64,000 nt of DNA, from assembly GCF_008728515.1 (NCBI RefSeq), contig NC_044985.1, forward strand, positions 79,026,155-79,090,154. The letters run 5' to 3'. The notes under the pieces are model-generated. The model was not told the origin of the DNA. It did no database searches and saw only the letters and a program-made list of their open reading frames with translations. The DNA is from Papio anubis (taxonomy: Eukaryota > Chordata > Mammalia > Primates > Cercopithecidae). Shown piece by piece: positions 35,142-48,399 of the stretch. The stretch's first letter is position 1. Every line of letters starts with the position of its first letter. The position numbers and the translations under genes are program-made.

Positions 35142-35619
35142 ACGAATTAAACAATTTTTTTAAATACTCAATTCAATTCATTTCCTTCTCTCATAGTTAA
35201 TAAAATAATTGCATAATAATTCCTCGATTAAAATATTTTAGTTTTTCAATTAAAAAAAGTTTTTGCTATGACATTAGGGTCAAAATAGACAATAGAAGAT
35301 ATTATATTGCTAAATGGCCTATTCCTTTTGGTCTAAAATAGATTTCTGATCTTATACAGTATGCACATTGATAATGCTGAGTGTTACATATCTTAACTTT
35401 TCATTATGGAAAATTTCAAACATCAAAAAAAGTAGAGAAAATTGTCTTAATAATTCATGTATATATCAGCCAACCATTTCCAACAATTATTAACATTCTA
35501 CTGTTCTAATTTATTCCTTTGTCTTTTATTGCTAAGATATTTTAAAGCAAATTCAAGAAAGCATATCATTTTACACATGAATACCTCAGTAGGTATCGCT
35601 ATCAAAAAAGAATTTTCAG

Positions 35620-35899
35620 GGCTGGGCATGGTGGCTCATACCTTTAATTTCACTTTGGGAGGCCAAAGCAGGAGGATCGCTTGAGCCCAGGAGTTTGAGA
35701 CCAGCTTGGGCAACATAGGGAGACACTGTCTCTACAAAAAATTTGAAAATTAGCCAGACATGGTGACACATCCCTGTAGTCCCAGCTCCTCAAGGGGTTG
35801 AGGTGGGAGGATTGCTTAAGCCTGGGAGGTTGAGGCTACAGTGAGTCGTGGTGGCACCCTGCACTCCAGCCTGGTCACACACACACACACACACACACA
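35620..35899 (+). mobile_element. AluJ-type, sense, tail converted to (CA)n
   Basis: Diverged full-length Alu whose A-tail has become a (CA)n microsatellite (35876-35899). Confidence 0.9.
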
Positions 35900-37675
35900 A
35901 AATTTAAAATGTTTCACAAGATCATTGCCACATACCCCAAAATTTATAATAATTCCTTACTATCAACAAATAACCAGCCTATGTTCAGTTACCAGAAAAA
36001 TTCCTTATTGAATTTTTTGGTACAAATCAGGAATTGGGATCCAATTGGTTGACAAATCTCTTAAGGTATTTTTTTAATCTATAAAATTCCTTCCTCCCTT
36101 TATTTATTTTTTTTAAAGCTCTTTGTTGAAGAAACTGGATCATTCATCCATAGATTTTTTTCCATTCTGCATATAGCTAATTGAATCCTAATAATGTTTA
36201 ATATGTTCATCTTTCTTCTCTGTTTCCTACAAGTTGGAGTTAGAAATAAAAGCCATATTGATTGAGGTTTATTATACTAATTAATTTTTTTCTTTTGGGA
36301 AGAATATTTCATGGATGAAAGTGCTCATTGTTTTACTTCAGGAAGCCACATGCCTCAATTTCCACACTTACCATGAGATTCAGGGTGACCCACCATTATC
36401 AATTTCCCCATCACCCTTTTACATAATGACTCTAGCAGCCATTTGTGATTGTTGCCTCAATTCACTATTTTATTGGTGCTTGCAAAATGGTAATATTTAG
36501 CATTCTCTCTGCATTTGATAGCAATTTTTCTATAAATAAAAAATTATCTCATAAATTATTAGGTACCTTGAAATTCTATCCATACAGAAAAGACAGAATA
36601 AATGTCTGAATCTTTTCTTTTATGAGCTTTTAAATAAATGAGTTGATGTCCTAGCTACCTCCAAGGGTGTTCAGTAGGTTTTGTGTTTTAACTTTTATAT
36701 TTATTTGCTTTTGTTTTGGATGTCATGAAGTGTTTCACTGCATTCACTGCAGTCATTATTCTCTTGCCCTCCCTTCGGCCAGTATGAGTCCTTCAGGCTG
36801 GCTCTTGTGTAAGTTTAACATGATAGTCATATGCTTGGGTAGCTTTCTCTTATCTGTTCTGTCAAGATGTCCCAGGCTCATCTTGTCCAATCCCTGCCCC
36901 AACATGCAATCAGCCATTTCTCTAAAAAGGCTTGTTCCTTTTGGTAGGAAATGGCATTTAAAAGCCTTTACGTGAGTCCTAGAGTAGCCATTGTGATTGT
37001 GTGGTTATTGCTTCTAGAGCTTTTCAGTAGACAAATCTAGAAAATATATTTTCAGATAGAGAAAAATATGTAAATTTATGCATCTCTAATTTGAATTAAT
37101 AATTACAGTATTTTTTCTTAACTTCCTTGATTTTAATTTTTCTCTTTTCTCTGAATATTATGGCTCCTGACATTTGCTTGTTCTCACTTATTTGTTTTAT
37201 CTTTATCTAAAAACTGTTGCAATCACAGGTGTTTTATCTTTATCACCTATTTATTTATGTATCTACTAATAATGTCATCATTACTAACCACAATATCATT
37301 GAATACCATTCAATATTTCTTTGTGCTTCCTTTTGTCTTGACAATAGATCTCACTAGTAACATAAAGTCAAAATACTTCATTTTAAAAATCACTAGAAAT
37401 TATTCTTCTTTGTATAGTTCTCTGTGATCTAGACTTAGGTTCATTAGTTTGTTTTGTAGTTTACAGATTGCTTTGTTGTTTTTCTAATTATTATTTTTTA
37501 ACTACTTAATATACTTATATAGTTCCTAAACCCAAACCATAAAACAAGGCACTTTAATAAAGGTCTAACCTCCATCATTATCTTGTCTCCTCTGTTCTTT
37601 CCCTATCCCTAAAGATCATCATTTTCATTACTTTTTGGTTTATCCTCGCCTTACTTCTTTTTGAAAATATTAGCA

Positions 37676-37979
37676 GCCAGGCACAGTGGCTCATGCCTGG
37701 TAATCCCAGTACTTTCGGAGTCTGAGATGGGCACATCACCTGAGGTCAGGAGTTGGAGACCAGCCTGGACAACATAACGAAACCCCATCTCTACTAAAAA
37801 TACAAAAATTAGCCAAGTATAGTGGCAGCCGCCTGTAATCCCAGCTACTCGGGAAGCTGAGGCACGAGAATCGCTTGAATCCAGGAGGCAAAGTTTGCAG
37901 TGAGCTGAGATGGCGCAATTGCACTCCAGCCTGGGTGACAAGAGTGAAATTGCATCTCAAAAAAAAAAAAAAGAAAAAA
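37676..37979 (+). mobile_element. AluS-type, sense, with 13-bp target duplication
   Basis: Full-length Alu flanked by 'gaaaatattagca' at 37663-37675 and 37980-37992. Confidence 0.95.
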
Positions 37980-38199
37980 GAAAATATTAGCAATATACAC
38001 ACACGCATTGTTAACACACACAAGCTAACACTTCTTGCATAAGAATAAACCTACAATACACATTTTTCTGCATCTTGTATCTTGGAGATTACTCCAGAGG
38101 TTTTTAGAAACCTACCCTATTTTATGGATGTGGCTTTCTCCTATTCCAGGCAGCTATTTTTTAAAAATAATTTTCTAATCATTTCACAAGTAGTTTATT

Positions 38200-38221
38200 G
38201 TTTCTTTTTTCTTTTTCTTTT

Positions 38222-38259
<38 letters not shown>

Positions 38260-38538
38260 AGACTGTCTCACGCTGTCGCCCAGGCTGGAGTGCAATGGCG
38301 GCTGATGTCAGCTCACTGCAACCTCTGCCTCCCCAGTTCAAGCCATTCACTTGCCTCAGCCTCCCGAGCAGCTGGGACTACAGGTGCACACCACCACACC
38401 CAGCTAATTTTTGTTTTTTTAGTAGAGACAGGATTTCACCGTGTTGGCCAGGATGGTCTCCATCTCTTGACTTTGTGATCCGCCTACCTTGGCCTCCCAA
38501 AGTGCTGGGATTACAGGCGTGAGCCACAAAGCCCAGCC
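38200..38538 (-). mobile_element. Alu (S/Y-type), antisense, with 11-bp target duplication
   Basis: Long T/C-rich head (38200-38258), then an antisense Alu. 'agtagtttatt' is at 38189-38199 and 38539-38549. The 146-codon plus frame at 38082-38522 is translated Alu and tail. Confidence 0.95.
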
Positions 38539-38617
38539 AGTAGTTTATTTCTAAAGGATTTTTTCATTTGCTTGTTTGTTGTTTTAGTTTATGATTCCAA
38601 TTTCCCTCGAAGGTTTT

Positions 38618-38922
38618 TTTTTTTTTTTTTTTTTTTTTTCGAGACGGAGTCTCGCTCTGTCGCCCTGGCTGGAGTGCAATGGCCAGATCTCAGCTCACTG
38701 CAAGCTCCGCCTCCCGGGTTCACGCCATTCTCCTGCCTCAGCCTCCCGAGTAGCTGGGACTACAGGCGCCCACCACCTCGCCCGGCTAGTTTTTTGTATT
38801 TTTTAGTAGAGACGGGGTTTCACCGGGTTAGCCAGGATGGCCTCGATCTCCTGACCTCGTGATCCGCCCGTCTCGGCCTCCCAAAGTGCTGGGATTACAG
38901 GCTTGAGCCACCGCGCCCGGCC
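38618..38922 (-). mobile_element. AluYR-type (Old World monkey lineage), antisense
   Basis: Near-consensus young Alu whose reverse complement carries CTCAAGCC, GAGACGGGCGG, an ACTAGCCGGGCGAGGTGG stretch and GAGATCTGGCC. I associate this set with cercopithecid AluYR. Target duplication 38602-38617 and 38923-38938 has one mismatch in 16, as expected for a young insertion. Confidence 0.93.
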
Positions 38923-38938
38923 TTCCCTTGAAGGTTTT

Positions 38939-39454
38939 AAAGTTAACTCTACTTTTCTGGAAACATACATTTCTCAAGCACAAAAAAATGGTTGACTCTC
39001 ACATGAAAATGTGTATGTCCACAATGGAAAAAAAATTAAGCACATTTTTTTAAAATGAAGCAGAAATCTGTAGTTAATATTTCTCCTTTGACATTAATTG
39101 AAAAGTACCATTTACTCTGTAAATTATAGCATATGAGAAAATAAGCAGTAAATTATTGCTTTAAGGTAGCACCAAACCTTCCTTATAAGCTTTGATGGTG
39201 CTAAGAACTATATATCACAAATTTGAAAAATAAAACTTTTGAGTCAAACAATTTACTTCTTTCAACACACATCTCCATTACCTCTGCCAATACAGAAATG
39301 GCATAAGTTTAAATTCATGTGTGCAAACTCCATGAAAATGTATGTGTGTGCATTATAAAACTATATACACACACATACAAATATATATACACATCACAAG
39401 AATTTATCAAATAAACTTGTCACTGAGGCAGAATACATCGAGGATCTGCAATCA
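38939..39454. other. No recognised repeat; short TG/TA-rich patch
   Basis: A patch rich in TGTG, ACAC and TATA at about 39341-39398; otherwise unassigned. Confidence 0.45.
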
Positions 39455-39815
39455 AACAATTCAACAAACATATCTGGATACATTGGGCATCTCTTGTGGG
39501 TCAAGTACTCTGCTAGCCACTGGGAATACAAAGCTGAATTGGCTGCCCTGAATTTAACTTTTCTAAATTTATTTATTTAGTTTTAAAGAGTTGAAAAGAA
39601 ACATAATGGGAAAATTCTAAAAGAGCATGCTAAGGACAACAATAAATGTTTACAAACTACAGTAGAGGCAGCACAGAGAAGTTCAAGTGATTAATTATTG
39701 AGAAAGCTTCACAACTAAGTGGCAGCTGGGTTAGTCTGTGAAGGATACATAACTCTGAGGGGGAAGGTGGGCAAAGGATTACCTAGCAAAGAGAAAGGCA
39801 AACAATATTATATTA
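39455..39815 (-). mobile_element. L2 relic, antisense
   Basis: 'ctctgctagccactgggaat' and the following 'acaaagctgaattggctgcc', then 'gagaaagcttcacaactaag', match reverse-complemented L2 in order. Confidence 0.6.
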
Positions 39816-39859
39816 CCCATTAGAAAACTCTACATACGACCTTTCCAAGACTCAGTACC

Positions 39860-40012
39860 TCTTGGGGCTTTGAAAAATGACTCAAACCTGGGTGCCAGCC
39901 CATCCCTACAAATGCACAGTTGGATTAATTTGTCTGGGATGGAGTCTGAGCATGGAAACTTTTTAAACTCTCCAAGAATTCAATATGAAATCAAAGTTAA
40001 GAATCACTGCGA
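39860..40012. mobile_element. MER5-like hAT relic
   Basis: 'aatttgtctgggatggagtc' in the middle, 'gaaactttttaaactctcca' and 'gttaagaatcactgc' at the right end fit the MER5 family. The left end is eroded. Confidence 0.65.
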
Positions 40013-41669
40013 GGATTGATGTGTGAACTACCCAAAAAGATTTGAACCCACAAGAATAGGACTTGATTGCTCTAGGATGAAGAAGAGATGTCCTCTTTGC
40101 TTATAAGAATCCTGTAAGTGGGGTCCAACACTATATCCTGGGTTTAGTGTTCTCAATATTTCCCTTTACTATTGTCAAATCAGGAAATCATTGCCTTTTT
40201 CAAGGCATATCAAAATCTGCATTATAAAATTATGTCAGTTGTTCTGCTTGTTTTTGTAAACATATAGAAGCAGAAACACTTTTAGCACTAATAACAAATT
40301 AGGCTTCACCTTAAACCAAAATCTAACCCAAGTGAAAGAAGATTTCCATCTTTTGGGCATTAATGCTTAATTATGCATTTCATTAAGTAAAGTTTTTACT
40401 TTAAAAGCTTCATTAGTAACAATTAGTCTTCTCTCTTTTCTAATTTATATGCACCTGTTTCTAATTACAGTGGCACTATGTCAGCCTTAGAAAATGCATT
40501 TCGAAAACTTCTTAAAATAACTTGGATATTTCTGCTTACCCAATGATATTTGTCTTCCTATTTAAGAGATAATTTCACTTTATTTTATTTCAAATGCATT
40601 ATCTGTACTTTTCTGGTATAATAATTTTTGTACTCTTCTAATATTCAAAAGGTAAATATGAGCATTTCTATTTTCTTCTTGTTCAGATGAAGGCATATTT
40701 CTCACTGAAAAGGTTGATCATGTCTCCATAAAAAGGAAACAAGAAACCCTGAAAACTGATTTATAATTATTAGATTTTTTTCTAATTCTCTGACCCTTAG
40801 AACTTAAACCAAAGTCACATTAACTGATATTGGAAAGTTTTTTTAGAAATCGTGACTATGCCCTCAGCAGAGGAATGGCCATAATGAATTTTCTACTCTA
40901 AATAGCATCTTAAAAAGCTGAAATCACTGAATTCTACATTATCTATAAGGGCAAGTGGAAAGAAAAGTTTACTGTAACAATCTATATTTATAATATTAAT
41001 ATGGAATTTTAAATATGTTTTATAAATTATGGCTGACCAGTTAAATAAACTTATGTTTTAGAAACTTTCAGACTTTAAACAGAAATTAATCTTAATGAGT
41101 ATTTTTTAAAATATGATGCTTAAACATGATCATTTGACTGTTTTAGATTATGGTTATACAATAAGTAGCATTATAAGTTATAGATATCAGTGCTACTTTT
41201 GAAGAAATAATGAATTCCCTATAAGTGTAGCAAAGGAATGTCTCTTACCAGAATAAGGTATGGGGAAAAAAAATCTGTCTTCAACATTTTCACTCTTCTC
41301 TTGGAGCATCTTCTTTTGCTTTGTAGCATCCTTCTTTATTCCTCCCAGACTAACACTCGAATTCCACATTCTTCCTATGTGAATTTCTGTCCCAAGTTTC
41401 CCTAGACCCAAGCACTCCTGGACCTCCTCTCTTACATAAAAACTTAGCTATTGTTTTTTTCCATCTCCTCTAATCTCAATTTTCTGAAGAAGACTTGACA
41501 AACAAATTATTTTACATATATTCATGGCTAAAACTAAGTTCTATTCCAAGAACATTTATGAATTTCTGTAATTATTATCTACAGCTTCTATTTTAAAATA
41601 AGTAGGCTATCCTAATGCTGAGAATTAAAGTGATTTTGTTGGGGGGGGAAAAAGTACCAGGCAAGGTGC
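40013..41669. other. No recognised gene or repeat
   Basis: About 1.65 kb of AT-rich unique-looking sequence. The 72-codon minus frame at 41193-41411 is unmatched. A G9 run lies at 41641-41649. Confidence 0.45.
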
Positions 41670-41810
41670 CAAAACACCTGGCTTCACAAGTATGGGTAAC
41701 TTGCTTAATCTTCTTGATCCTCAGTTTTAGCCACTGTAAAATTTAAATGATAACCACCCCATTTGTTGTGAGAATTATATGAATGGAGATAAGTAAAAGT
41801 ACTTTTAAGC
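41670..41810 (+). mobile_element. MIR fragment, sense
   Basis: 'cttaatcttcttgatcctca', then 'ccactgtaaaatttaaatga' and 'ttgtgagaattatatgaatg' match the MIR 3' half. Confidence 0.75.
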
Positions 41811-43809
41811 TTTTAATGTATACAAGTGTATTCCATGTATATGTATATCAGTATATACAGATACACAAATATATATAATAAGATAGTAGGTATTATTTAC
41901 TTAATATGTTAAAGCACATGGGCCTTTTATCCCTACCTTCTGGAACTGTCAAACAAACAAATGACCAGTAAGGATATTAGATGAAGAAAGGAAAAGAAAT
42001 GACCTTTCAACAGAAAAGGATTGCTATATACCTTGGAGACTACCGCTGAGATGCTCAGAGAAATGGCTTTTAGAAAAATGGCCACCATTTCATACCTTTA
42101 GCCTTCCATGTCCAATATAGCTGAATTTGACACAGTGGGAGAATACAGAATAAAAATGACCCTGCAGGTAATTTCATCCTATTATGTTTATATGAAAGGA
42201 AGACTGTGAACTTTATGCATTTTTTTTTCCAGTATCTTTCTTACAATTTTAGTGCACTGATCAGAACCAACCTGAAGCTATGTGCTGAGGGCTGTAATTT
42301 CATAGGAAGTATTGCAGTAAAAAATGTGATGGATGTGTATCCATAAGGAGATAACTTCGGGAAAGCATCAGAAGCAAAATAAGATTGTCTTAAGTAAATC
42401 CATTTAGGACTAACCTATCATATAGATTTCAACACCATAAAATTATGGATTGGTCAAGAGAAGCTGAAAAGCTTGTAAAATATGCTGAGGAAACAAGTTC
42501 AGCCTGGTGGGTAATCTTAAAGCTGCTGAGGCAGAAAAATCATTAATTGCATTTCCTGAGTGACATTTTTGATCATCCTACCTTCTCACAGAAGAGGATT
42601 TTCTGGAAATTGAAAGGGTGTTAGGATATCAAGAAATCAGCCAAATGGAGGTGTGTTTGTCCAAAATATTGTTTTCTGTCTCTATGGCAATTAGCAATAA
42701 GAGAAGTAGTAGTAGTTATTGTTGTTGTTGTTTTCAGAAGTCATACTGTGTCTGAGCAATTGTTTAGGATGACCCTCATACACAGTATTTCTTGACATGA
42801 CTCTTAAAGTGGATAAAAATGCATGCCAACAAGCCATAAATGTCACTGGCTACCTTTCCTTGTAATTTTTCGGAAGAATCTTACTGATGAGAACAAGCAG
42901 TAATGGGATGCCTCAGTGAGAAAAAGAAAGAGCAGTATAATGAATGGTGGGCTTCAGGGCAAGAACAACATCAGCAGGAGATAAAGAGAAGTTGGGCAGT
43001 GTTCGGGCTGAAAAATTATTAGAGAACCAACAGACTAATCTCTGCTATTATGTTGTTGGCTGTATTAACACCACAACTTTATCACTCCTGTTGTGATAAC
43101 TACTCTGTTTTGTAGAAAGAAAGAATCTAAATACTCAGGCTCTGGTGCTGCTGAATATATGGAATGATAGCACTTTAATGGACTCATTTAAGGGATATCA
43201 CTGGCCTTTCTGAAAGAGAGCTACTTCTCACCTCCTACAAGCCGTGAGATCACCTGGAAAAGCTGTAGAGCTCACTGAACATCAAGTCACTGGACAGAAG
43301 AAGAGGGCACTTCTGCCTACTTAGGAAAGAAAAGTGTATCTCTGTCTCACTTTCCTCAACGTCATCTTTTCTACCCACTGTCCCATAGATGTTTAACCTG
43401 GCTGTTTAAAAATCACTAGAGCAGTTTTTTAAGAGACTATTTAAAGTTAGTTAATGTATATCTCAATATCCCAATGCTGCTTAAAATTTGATAAACGTTA
43501 GGTTCATTTCATACATTGAGTTGGCACTAAATTTTACTTCTGTATGCCGCATTTTTATAATTTGTTGATTGCATGACAAGTTCTTGGTCCATAACTTTTA
43601 AATATGAAAAGGGACTTTGCCACCTAACTATTTAAAATTTCTAAATCACACAAATTGCTATAAACTGCAGATTTCACACTTTTCCCCACATCCATATTCC
43701 TTACTAGCTAGTCAATCTGGATAAGATAAACAATGTTGAAAGAATTCAGTGTTGAAGAAAAAAGAAAGATATAGAATATTTGCTCACGATATCAAGTAGC
43801 ATACTTTTG
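41811..43809. other. No recognised gene or repeat; short GTA/GTT triplet run
   Basis: About 2 kb unique-looking. A GTA then GTT triplet run is at about 42706-42732. No long frame. Confidence 0.45.
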
Positions 43810-43920
43810 TCTACACGATTAATTCCAAAAAGATTCATTGAGCATCTTCTGACATGCTGATCTGTGCTCAAAACTATGGGAGATACAAAGAAGAATAACA
43901 AGATAATATTCAGGTTTACT
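43810..43920 (-). mobile_element. L2 3'-end relic, antisense
   Basis: 'gattcattgagcatcttctg' and 'gtgctcaaaactatgggaga' with 'tacaaagaagaataacaaga' match reverse-complemented L2. Confidence 0.6.
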
Positions 43921-43943
43921 TGGTTGAAGAAGAAATCTAGATT

Positions 43944-44160
43944 TTATATATATATATAAAAAACGGTCAGGGTATAATCTCTACCTCCTACAAATAAACA
44001 AATGTATTTATACACATATAAATAATAAATATATTTAAACATTTAAATAAATTTATTTAAATATATAGGTATATATCAATATGTTTAAATACATAAGTAT
44101 ATATTTATATGTAAATAATAAATATTTATTTACTTACAGGAAAGAGAAATTACACCCTGA
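43944..44160. repeat. AT-rich low-complexity tract with (TA)n
   Basis: Starts with a TA run (about 43944-43961), followed by almost pure A/T sequence with ATTTAAAT and ATAAATA words. Confidence 0.85.
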
Positions 44161-44682
44161 TTGTAAAAATTGCATTAAAGATTATAAATTAATAAAGTTT
44201 CCAAAAATGTTGATTAAATAGATATTAGATGAGTAGCTTATTGTATGTATAATATTAGAATTAAAAAGCAATATGAAATTTTTGCAAGATTATTTTATTA
44301 TTCAGGTTGCTTTCTCCTTTGCGTTATTAGAGAAAGAAAGTAAATGTGAAAGACCCTCTAGTTTTATTTTATGGTTAAGTAATGAACCCTAAAAGAATTA
44401 CCATTCTGATTCAAAATGGATGTGCATTATCACATTCTCAGACTTCCAAAAGCTGTCAAGTATCTGTTTAGGACTCAGTGTATAAAAATATCAGCATTGG
44501 GAAGCCTAAAGTCAGGACAGACCTATATATGGTGAAAAAGAAGCCATAGGGGAATTGAACAGAGCTGAGAACCTAGGAGATTCTCTTAAGGCTCAGCTCC
44601 CTCAAAGGGCTAAAGCCGAAAATTACTCATGGTTTTATCTTTTTGTAAGCGGGTAGGAAATAGAGTGTGTGTTTTTGTGGAG
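44161..44682. other. No recognised feature
   Basis: Unique-looking flank of an Alu. Confidence 0.45.
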
Positions 44683-44991
44683 TTTTTTTGTTATTTGTTT
44701 TGTTTTGTTTTTGAGACGGAATCTCGCTCTGTCGCCAGGCTGGAGTGCAGCGGCTCGATCTCGGCTCACTGCAACCTCCTCCTCCCAAGTTCAAGTGCTT
44801 TTCCTGCCTCAGGCTCCCGAGTAGCTGGGAATACAGGCGCGCGCCACCACGAGGAGCTAATTTTTGTATTTTTAGTAGAGACGGGGTTTCACTCTGTTGG
44901 CCAGGATGGTCTTGAACTCCTGACCTCGCGATCCGTCCGCCTCGGCCTCCCAAAGTGCTGATATTACAGACATGAGCCACCACGCCCAGCC
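44683..44991 (-). mobile_element. AluS-type, antisense
   Basis: T/G-rich inverted tail then a full antisense Alu. An imperfect TGTGTGTTTTT repeat flanks it (44665-44676 and 44994-45005). The 110- and 118-codon frames here are translated Alu. Confidence 0.93.
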
Positions 44992-45455
44992 TAGTGTGTG
45001 TTTTTTAAATTGCTTTCTTCTCTGAACTACTGTTTATATTATTTGCTCCTGAGTTTATATTGGCATTTATCCTCTTGCAATATTTTCCCAATTATTCTAT
45101 AAAACTCTCTTGAATCTTACAGAGCCTAGTGTATAATTATTGCGTAACAGGGAAAATACATTTTTAAAGAGATTAGAGTGGTGGTGGTTGTGTTTTCTGC
45201 TGCCTTCATTGTGTGTTATCTTTGTCTCTTTTAATCCATTGTTCAAAGATGAATTGGAATGTTTAGCATAAATACAGAGTCAACATATGCGGCTTTTGAA
45301 TCACGAAGTAAAAAAGTAAAGCCCAATTTTCTCTTAGCCTTTGTTAAGAAAGGAGTTTTCTACATTTCAAAACTATTCCTTTACATATTAAGAGCCAAGG
45401 CTGGCTGAATCAAATTAAAGAGTTATGGTGTAGAAATAACGAAAAACATAGTGTA
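44992..45455. other. No recognised feature
   Basis: Unique-looking sequence between two Alus. Confidence 0.45.
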
Positions 45456-45740
45456 GGCTGGGCACATTGGCTCACACCTATAATTTTAGCACTTTGGGAG
45501 GCTGAGGTGGGTGGACCATTTGAGTTCAGGAGTTGGAGACCATCCTGGAAGCATGACAAAACCTCCTCTTTACAATAAAATAAAATAAAAATGAAAAAAT
45601 ATTTGGGCGTGGTGGCCCGTGCTTGTAGTCCTAGCTCAGGAGGCTGAGGCGGAAGGATCAACTGAGTCCAGGGGGACTGCATTGAGCTATGATTGCACCA
45701 CTGCACTGCAGGCCGGGTGACAGGGTGAAACACTATCTAA
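45456..45740 (+). mobile_element. AluJ-type, sense
   Basis: Diverged Alu with an expanded AAAAT linker (about 45575-45600). Confidence 0.9.
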
Positions 45741-45827
45741 CATATGTGTATGTATGGTAAAGGAAGTTTCTACCATGAAGAGAAAATAAGAAATCTAAAA
45801 TAGTAAGAATAAGAAGGATTTAGAGAG

Positions 45828-46108
45828 GGCCAGGTGTGGTGGCTCACGCCTGTAATCCCAGCACTTTGGGAGGCTGAGGCGGGCAGATCACGAGGTCAGG
45901 AAATCAAGACCATCCTGGCTAACACGGTGAAACCCCGTCTCTACTAAAAAATACAAAAAATTAACTGGGCGTGGCGGCGGGTGCCTGTAGTCCCAGCTAC
46001 TCAGGAGACTGAGGCAGGAGAATGGCGTGAACCCAGGAGGCGGAGCTTGCAGTCAGCCGAGATCGCGCCACTGCACTCCAGCCTTTGTGACAGAGCGAGA
46101 TTCCGTCT

Positions 46109-46143
<35 letters not shown>
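45828..46143 (+). mobile_element. AluY-type, sense, with 17-bp target duplication
   Basis: Near-consensus Alu with an (AAAAG)n tail. Flanked by 'aagaaggatttagagag' (45811-45827) and the same 17-mer with one change (46144-46160). Confidence 0.95.
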
Positions 46144-46145
<2 letters not shown>

Positions 46146-46394
46146 GAAGGATTCAGAGAGGACAAGATAATGCAAGGGTTATTCAGGTTCTAGAAGAAGA
46201 ATTTATTTTCTCTGATTCCTAGGGTCTGATCCAAAAGGAACAAGTATACAAGTATAACAATTTTAATATAGCCATAGAGAGGTTTCAGAGAGAGTATGAC
46301 AGCATCTAACTTGTGTTATCTCACCCAACCCTGTCCAGCACAGCAAGGCAGCAGTAGGGTAGCAAAACCTGATGGATGTAAACTACTCTAGATA

Positions 46395-46807
46395 TGATGG
46401 TTGTTAGGTGTCAATTTGGCTAAGCTATGGTGGCCAGTTGTTTGGTCAAACACCAGTGTAGATATTGCTGTGAAGGTATTTTGCAGGCATGATTAACATT
46501 TAAATCAGTAGACTGAGTAAAGCAGATTACCTTCAGTAATATGGATGGGCCTCACCCAATTAGTTGAAAGCCTTAGGAGAAAAGACTGGGGCCCCTTATA
46601 AAGGAAGGAATTCTGCTTTCAGACTGCCTTTGGACTTGTGACCTACAACATCAGCTCTTCCTTGGGTCTCCAGATTGCTAGCTTCCCTTACAGATTTTAC
46701 ACTTGCCAATCCCTGTGTCATGTGAGTCAATTCCTTGAAAATAATATTTTTTAATATACACTCACATCCTATTGATTCTGCTTTTCTAAAGAAACCCTGA
46801 CTAATAC
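46395..46807 (+). mobile_element. ERVL LTR (MLT2-type), sense
   Basis: Recognised by 'gtgtcaatttggctaagcta', 'ttgtttggtcaaacaccagt', 'agtagactgagtaaagcaga', 'ggatgggcctcacccaatta', and the 'ctgactaatacagt' end. Apparently a solo LTR. Confidence 0.75.
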
Positions 46808-48399
46808 AGTAAATAAGTCTAAAATATCCCCTCGAGCCCATATGGCATGAAAATGCCACGCAGGAAGCCCAGGAGTTCCTGGGTAGAGGACTAGGAGATA
46901 CAGAGAGAACAGTGGACCATCTGAGACTAGAAGTCAGGAGGAGGCTTCAGAATTCAGAATACAGAAACTTCATGACCAAAGTAAATGGCAACCTTGATGG
47001 ATTTCAGCAGCATCTACCCAAATGACTTCAAAAATAGCAAGTCACACCAAAGAGGACGCCTGTTCACAACACCCAACGACCAGCACAGATTAAGCATACC
47101 ACAAAAATAGGGAAGACACTAAAAACAGCTCATATGCCAGTCTCCCACTCCTAGCCCTTCACAGCCAGGTCACATCAGTTTCTCACTGAGCAACCCTTCA
47201 TGGGAAGGGGGATCTGGAGAGAGAAGAATAGCCCTCATATGAAATTTGTACTTTCAATTTACTATTACATAAAATACACTGGGTGAATCCTAAATAGACA
47301 ACAGATCATATTAAATTCAAATCTACCTTTATTTGTCAAGATTAAGTTAATTCCTCTCCCCCATCATAAAAGTTTGGAGTCTTTAGAAATAAGGATAACT
47401 TTCATTGACCATGTACGTTGTATGTAAATTTCAACTCTGCTACATAAACTTGCTTCTTATAGAATAAAATTTTACTCATTTGAAACCAGAATTAACATCA
47501 TATTTCCATAAATTAATACCCTGTTCCTCTATGAGAGAGTATTAATGTTTGTATGTACATGCAAACATGTCACTGTTATTTCAAGGTAACTTTATTGATT
47601 TGGCCATTACTAACATGCTAAGGAGCTTTTTTTCTAACAACAAAGTCAATTACATGACATCCTTTAACTCACCCTTAATATTAATTTGTTGGCTTGTTAC
47701 TTGTATCTGCTTTTCTTATTTTTAACTGTCTGAAGAAAGAGATGCATATATACAGCCAGTATTTCTAAGACTCCTATTGGTAGCAGACAGATCAAACCTA
47801 TCAGGCCAACCCAGGAAACATGTCCCAGGCACAGTCACAGTTTCACATTGGCCCTGGTCCCTGGAAGCTCCTTGAAAATTTTTTTTAATTCTCTCTTTAA
47901 AGGCTAGAACCAGTTAAATATGTATGAATTTGGTGTGTATTTATTAAATATGTATGTAATATGTATCTATTAAACAGAGGAGGAGTTGGCTGCTCCTGGA
48001 ATAAGTATAGGGTAATCTTCCTTGACTCATAACAGTTTATCAGATTGCATTCAAGCTGTCCCAAGATAGGGACAGTCTGTGGGCAAGCCAGTGCAGGGCT
48101 CTGTGTATGTTATAAGGCAAGGGAGGTCACACGGAGAGAAAGGAAATAAATAATTCCATATATGAGGTATTTGAAACAAATGTGTTTATGAACATTTGAT
48201 CATTCAAACCCATACACATTCTTTGTTAGTCACAGGGCTATGCACCTCCATTTATTGATATACATCAAGAACCCCTTCAACATACAAAGAATGAAGACTA
48301 TTCTGGAGGGTTCTAAACCTCAATACTTCCCAGTCAGGCCAACATTCAACTCTAGATCTTCGAATCACTTTTTTTTTAATTGCTAAAATAATTCTGTGT
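46808..48399. other. No recognised gene or repeat
   Basis: About 1.6 kb unique-looking sequence; no frame of note. Confidence 0.45.

Larger units (their letters stand above)
35400..38188 (-). mobile_element. Ancient L1M 3' UTR-type region, antisense, split by Alus
   Basis: Long match in order to an old antisense L1M 3' region. It has 'attatggaaaatttcaaaca' (35403), 'ccaattggttgacaaatctc' (36041), 'tttgttgaagaaactggatc' (36122), 'ccttcaggctggctcttgtg' (36790), 'aggctcatcttgtccaatcc' (36873) and 'tgcatcttgtatcttggaga' (38070). Alus at 35620 and 37676 interrupt it. Subfamily (L1MC/L1ME) uncertain. Confidence 0.6.

Noticed and set aside
38082..38522. 146-codon plus-strand frame
   Set aside because: It runs through the T-rich head and body of an antisense Alu. 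The poly-Phe run and following Alu peptide show it is not a gene.
41641..41649. G9 run as a possible quadruplex
   Set aside because: A single G-run without three further G-runs nearby cannot form a standard G-quadruplex.
44627..44983. 118- and 110-codon frames on opposite strands
   Set aside because: Both are translations of the same AluS.
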